From Treponema sp. (GTDB lineage Bacteria > Spirochaetota > Spirochaetia > Treponematales > Breznakiellaceae), in contig WQRN01000034.1 in NCBI GenBank assembly GCA_009786715.1, positions 1 through 16,223 of the forward strand: a stretch of 16,223 nt of DNA. Direction: 5' to 3'. Shown here one piece after another: positions 12,665 through 16,223 of this stretch. Each line of letters starts with the position of its first letter. Position 1 is the stretch's first letter. The notes under the pieces are model-generated. The model saw only the letters and a list, made by a program, of their open reading frames with translations. It was not told the origin of the DNA and ran no database searches. A program made the position numbers and the translations under genes.

Positions 12665-14835
12665 ATGCGCACCCTTACCCTTTCGATCATATCATAAAAA
12701 CTTACACTTTCCCTTTGCACTAGTTTTATAAATGAATTATCTTCCGGCTTTCCAAGCACCATTTCCATCTCTTCGTTATTTCTGTATGTAGCTCTCTTAT
12801 ATTGATTGTGATAATCTTTCGCTCTGCTTTCAAAAATTTGTTTCTCAATCCAATTGCGTATCTCAGCGACAGCGGTAAGTTCTTTTTTAAAAGAAGACGC
12901 GTCTATTGATTTATTAGTTTCATAAAGATACATAAGCGCAGCCCATGCATGGCATGTTTTATCAATCTGATACGCTTCATCCCAGGAATCATAAACGCTG
13001 TGAATTTCGTCCCAGTTTTTATACTTGCCTTCGCCGATTTCCCTGCGCAATTCATCCGCGCGGAAAGCAGGAACAATCTGCCCTCCGGCGTTTACCCAAT
13101 TTTTAATGCGTTCTTTAGGTGAAGACGCGTCCAGCAGTTTACTCAAACCGCTATAATCAAGTTCCGAACGCGAATCAAAAAAAGCCGCTATTGTTTTAAC
13201 GGCGTAATAACGAAGCATCTGACGGTATGCTGCAATGCCTTCGAATGGTTTAATTATTACCTGTCCGCGCTTTGAGTTTTCAAAATGACGGCAGTTTATT
13301 TTTCGAATGGAGCTCTTGTCAACATTTGCAATGTCTGCCGGCGACAGTCCCGCCTCTCCGAGCCATCCTTCAAGAATATCCAAAGCGGAAATAATTTCTT
13401 CCGCGGTATCCGGCGCAAGGTAATCGGATTCAATCCGCTGGATTTTTATTTTTCGCTTGTCGCGGTTATTCGTTTTCCATGAATTGCGTTCAAGAGCGTA
13501 AAGATTGTGCATCCAGAAATACGCGGGCATAACCTCTAATCTGTTTTTATGCACATTATTATTAACAAGCGAAAACGGCAGCGGAATATTTAACTCCGCC
13601 GGATACTCGCCTTTCGCGATGATAACAAACGAAGCGAAAATACTTGAGTGTTTAAGGCTTACAGCCAGCCCCGGCCAAAAACCGCGCTTCGCTCTGATCT
13701 CTCCGTCATTTGCCCTGCTGTTGTGATTGCTGCCGATGGTGGCCGCTGCCGCCATATTCGACATCCCCTGAATTAAACTCGCGATTAAAAATGAATTGTT
13801 GTGGTGCTGTTCATGCACCGGAAAAATTAAATTGTTCAGTATCTCACAGCATGACACTGTGGAATTATCACCTAACACCGAATGAATCAGCCGCGCCCCG
13901 TACTTTAAATTGCTGTTTCTTCCCATTACAAAACGCACAGCTTTGCAGCCGTAAAAAACATTGCAGGCGTATCCTACAATACCGTTCACCATCTCAACGC
14001 CTTCGCCTATCTGCGTCGGCTCTTCGGCGGATGACAGAATCGAAATATTTTTAAGTTTATTCGCTCCCTTAATGTAGGCGCATTCTCCCACCGCGGTATC
14101 TTTAATAATAGAGCAGCTTTTTATAACCGCGCCGCTGCCGATAATTCCGTAGCTGCCTCGCGCGCTGCCGTATTGCTTTTGCGTAATCTCCGCCAGTTTT
14201 TCTGTCAGCGCGGTGTCGTCCCGGTAATTTGCCCAAAGGTAGGCGTCAGCTGCAATCATGCTTTCAAACGGGAGAACCGAGCGTCCGCCGGCTTCATTTT
14301 GAACATCGATCCAGACACGGACAGCTTCATCCTCGCCGTCTTTAATTACGCCGTTGCCGAACTTTGCGTGATTTGTAGTCTGCAATTCATTGACTTCTGA
14401 AAGAATGCAATTGCTACCGATTATATAATGCGAAATATAAGCGCAATTTTGAATCGCTGTATCATCGCCGATGTCGCATGAAATGATTGTGCTGCTGCGA
14501 ATACCCGCGGGCACATGAAAATCGTTATGTCTTAATAAAACTTTTTGAAGAGAACCGATACGCACAAAACCGTAAAAACTGGAATCGCGGATTAATGACG
14601 GTTCAAACGGATCGCTCACAAGAAAATTATCCCAATTAGGGCAAATATTCCTGTTATTTATTAATATTTCAATTTCCTCAGGTTTGAGCTTACGCCAATC
14701 CCCGGGTTTTTTATAGAATTTCTCCTGTTGCTGGGCATTACGCAGCCAATATTCATCAGCGCCGGGCGGAAGATACTCGGCAGACATAAAGTTATAGCCA
14801 TGTTGTTCAAGCGGCAGGATGTTTTTTGCCTTCAT
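12661..14835 (-). CDS. DUF4954 protein with left-handed beta-helix repeats
   Basis: This 724-residue protein matches what I know of DUF4954, a family of unknown function in spirochaetes and Bacteroidetes. Residues about 84-165 and 228-380 show hexapeptide repeats of the left-handed beta-helix kind (IRSSTIISCDIGDDTAIQNC, SYGIIGSGAVIKSCSII, VMGRNSNLKYGARLIHSVLG), as in nucleotide-sugar and acyl transferases such as GlmU and GlgC. A well-defined His-rich block follows (HEQHHNNSF at 341-349, IGSNHNSR at 367-374), then a largely helical C-terminal half (about 460-724). No signal peptide is present. An enzyme acting on sugars or a sugar-nucleotide sensor is possible but not shown. The stop overlaps the start of the outer-membrane-like gene. 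The ATG lies six bases after a perfect TATAAT and has no Shine-Dalgarno sequence. Confidence 0.85.
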   Translation of the reverse strand: MKAKNILPLEQHGYNFMSAEYLPPGADEYWLRNAQQQEKFYKKPGDWRKLKPEEIEILINNRNICPNWDNFLVSDPFEPSLIRDSSFYGFVRIGSLQKVLLRHNDFHVPAGIRSSTIISCDIGDDTAIQNCAYISHYIIGSNCILSEVNELQTTNHAKFGNGVIKDGEDEAVRVWIDVQNEAGGRSVLPFESMIAADAYLWANYRDDTALTEKLAEITQKQYGSARGSYGIIGSGAVIKSCSIIKDTAVGECAYIKGANKLKNISILSSAEEPTQIGEGVEMVNGIVGYACNVFYGCKAVRFVMGRNSNLKYGARLIHSVLGDNSTVSCCEILNNLIFPVHEQHHNNSFLIASLIQGMSNMAAAATIGSNHNSRANDGEIRAKRGFWPGLAVSLKHSSIFASFVIIAKGEYPAELNIPLPFSLVNNNVHKNRLEVMPAYFWMHNLYALERNSWKTNNRDKRKIKIQRIESDYLAPDTAEEIISALDILEGWLGEAGLSPADIANVDKSSIRKINCRHFENSKRGQVIIKPFEGIAAYRQMLRYYAVKTIAAFFDSRSELDYSGLSKLLDASSPKERIKNWVNAGGQIVPAFRADELRREIGEGKYKNWDEIHSVYDSWDEAYQIDKTCHAWAALMYLYETNKSIDASSFKKELTAVAEIRNWIEKQIFESRAKDYHNQYKRATYRNNEEMEMVLGKPEDNSFIKLVQRESVSFYDMIERVRVRI

Positions 14836-14841
14836 ATTGTA

Positions 14842-14870
14842 ATTATATAATAAAAAGAAAAAAATGTCCG
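14842..14870 (-). promoter_or_regulatory. Promoter of the DUF4954 gene, placed for a leaderless transcript
   Basis: On the minus strand CGGACA (14870-14865, four of six) is followed by a 17-base T-rich spacer, TATAAT (14847-14842, perfect), six bases and ATG 14835. It lies in the 54-base gap after pheS, so the DUF4954 gene and its coupled neighbour can be transcribed apart from pheS. Confidence 0.65.
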
Positions 14871-14889
14871 TATTAGAAATATTGAAAAC

Positions 14890-16223
14890 TTAACCAGCCT
14901 TAGCCCGTCTTAATCTTACATTTTCAATGTCATAACTGAAAAGCTCCCGAAGATCATTCAGTCCAAGCGCCATTAACGCCATGCGGTCGATGCCGATGCC
15001 CCACGCGGCGACAGGTACGTCTACGCCGAGGCTTGCAGTCACTTCGGGGCGGAAAATTCCGGAGCCGCCGAGTTCAAACCAGCCGAGAACAGGGTGTTTA
15101 ATGTGAACCTCTACAGACGGCTCTGTGAAAGGGAAATAGCCGGGGACGTATTTTACATCTTTCGCGCCCGCGACTTCGACGGCAAACATTTCCAGCATTC
15201 CCAAAAGGGTGCGCAGATTGACATTTTCACCTAACACAATTCCTTCGGTTTGGTAAAAATCAGGAAGATGTGTCGCGTCCACGCGGTCGTAGCGGAAACA
15301 GCGGGCGATGCCGAAATATTTGCCGGGGATTTTCGCCGTTGGCAGCTGTTTCGCGGAAAGCACTGTCCCCTGCGAACGCAGTATTAAGCGTTTTGTAAAA
15401 TCGCGGTCAAAACCGTAGTTCCAGCCGCGGCTGCCTGTTTTGCCGCCGTTTTCATGAGCGGACGCAACATTGGAAAGCCACGGCTCATCTATCGACTTTG
15501 CGCGCGCGATACCGTCTCTGACGGTACCGTCAGAGAGGGCGGCACCGCCTGCTATGCTGTACGCGTCGTGAATGTCGCGCGCGGAATGGAACTGCGGCAT
15601 AAAAAGCGCGTCGGAATTCCAGAATTCAGTTTCAACTAACGGACCGTCGAATTCTTCAAAGCCGAGAGACGCCAATTTATCTTTTACATTTTCAAGGAAT
15701 TTTGCGTATGGGTTCGTGCGGCCCGGAGTAAGACGCACAGGCGGCGTTTTAACATTGTAAGAGCGGAAAGTTTTACCTTTCCAGCTGCCGTCTTCCAGCA
15801 TGGACTGCGTAAGAGCGCCGGTCTCATCGCCTGTAATTCCTGCGGCTTTAAGCGCCTTTGCCGCTTCTTCGGCGGGAACTGAACCGTCTGCGGCGGAGAT
15901 AAAACCAAAAAAAACTGTTTCTCTGTCCACCTGACGGAAAGGCGCGTCTGCCGCGCCGCGTTTTTTGGCAATACCTGACATGATTTTTTTCTCTTCATTG
16001 CCGAGCTCTGCGTCCGCAAGTAAACCGCTGCCCAATACTACCTTTTTAAATAAACCATGCATCAGGTTAAAGTGCGCAAGAATTGGGTTTTTCCCCGGAT
16101 CATCAAGCTGTTCAAGCGGCAGAGAAATGATAACTTTTTTTTCACCATCCATGGCGAGTACGCCGGATTTTGAAAGGCTTCCGAACGCGCTGCCGATGTC
16201 TTTGTTTTCCATATTGAGCGCTT
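14890..16223 (-). CDS. pheS: Phenylalanyl-tRNA synthetase alpha subunit, archaeal type (N-terminus outside window)
   Basis: This is the catalytic class II subunit of PheRS, partner of PheT. Counting from the in-frame ATG at 16212, the marks are LFMPQFHSARDIHDA (203-217), AHENGGKTGSRGWNYGFD (252-269), motif 2 as FGIARCFRYDRVDATHLPDF (300-319) and motif 3 as GIGIDRMALMALGL (about 405-418). The GxSR/GW and HLPDFYQ patterns are those of the archaeal/eukaryotic alpha subunit. That ATG has no Shine-Dalgarno sequence, the frame stays open to the window edge, and the N-terminal winged-helix part is too short (it begins at about IGSAFGSLSKSG). I therefore treat the gene as 5'-truncated, although a start at 16212 cannot be fully excluded. 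A 22-base perfect palindrome lies in the variable linker at residues 226-233. PheS and PheT being encoded apart agrees with what I recall for Treponema. Confidence 0.93.
   Translation of the reverse strand, partial: ALNMENKDIGSAFGSLSKSGVLAMDGEKKVIISLPLEQLDDPGKNPILAHFNLMHGLFKKVVLGSGLLADAELGNEEKKIMSGIAKKRGAADAPFRQVDRETVFFGFISAADGSVPAEEAAKALKAAGITGDETGALTQSMLEDGSWKGKTFRSYNVKTPPVRLTPGRTNPYAKFLENVKDKLASLGFEEFDGPLVETEFWNSDALFMPQFHSARDIHDAYSIAGGAALSDGTVRDGIARAKSIDEPWLSNVASAHENGGKTGSRGWNYGFDRDFTKRLILRSQGTVLSAKQLPTAKIPGKYFGIARCFRYDRVDATHLPDFYQTEGIVLGENVNLRTLLGMLEMFAVEVAGAKDVKYVPGYFPFTEPSVEVHIKHPVLGWFELGGSGIFRPEVTASLGVDVPVAAWGIGIDRMALMALGLNDLRELFSYDIENVRLRRAKAG

Overview
The window most likely comes from a host-associated or anaerobic spirochaete of the Treponema group. 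Four things point there. Both phenylalanyl-tRNA synthetase subunits are of the archaeal/eukaryotic type, which spirochaetes carry. There is a FlgM tail of treponemal style. A DUF4954 protein is present, a family I know mainly from spirochaetes and Bacteroidetes. Several secreted proteins have relaxed lipoboxes, and two of them carry BspA-type leucine-rich repeats. The species cannot be fixed from the sequence alone. I see no phage, insertion sequence, CRISPR array, rRNA or tRNA. Layout, left to right: the 3' end of flgM (+) closes with a strong intrinsic terminator. Next is a gene (+) for a protein with the iron-type alcohol dehydrogenase fold but without the usual metal ligands. A promoter then drives two tandem paralogous lipoproteins (+) with leucine-rich repeats. 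Facing them are a 549-residue protein of unknown function (-) and pheT (-). A 221-base divergent spacer follows, rich in palindromes. From it a ChvE-like sugar-binding lipoprotein, a two-domain ATPase and a permease run rightwards as one transport operon, with an intrinsic terminator between the first two genes. The right part is leftward: a small outer-membrane-like protein, a DUF4954 left-handed beta-helix protein whose stop overlaps its start, and pheS, which runs off the window. How the parts work together: the three transport genes form a complete sugar importer, and the hairpin between binding protein and ATPase would give an excess of the binding protein. PheS and PheT form one heterotetrameric enzyme but are encoded about 7 kb apart. 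The two repeat lipoproteins are probably surface or periplasmic adhesin-like proteins. The most unusual signal is regulatory. Three leftward genes (the unknown protein, pheT and the DUF4954 gene) each have a -10 hexamer exactly six bases before the ATG and no Shine-Dalgarno sequence, so they look leaderless. Every rightward gene whose start lies in the window has an ordinary Shine-Dalgarno sequence.
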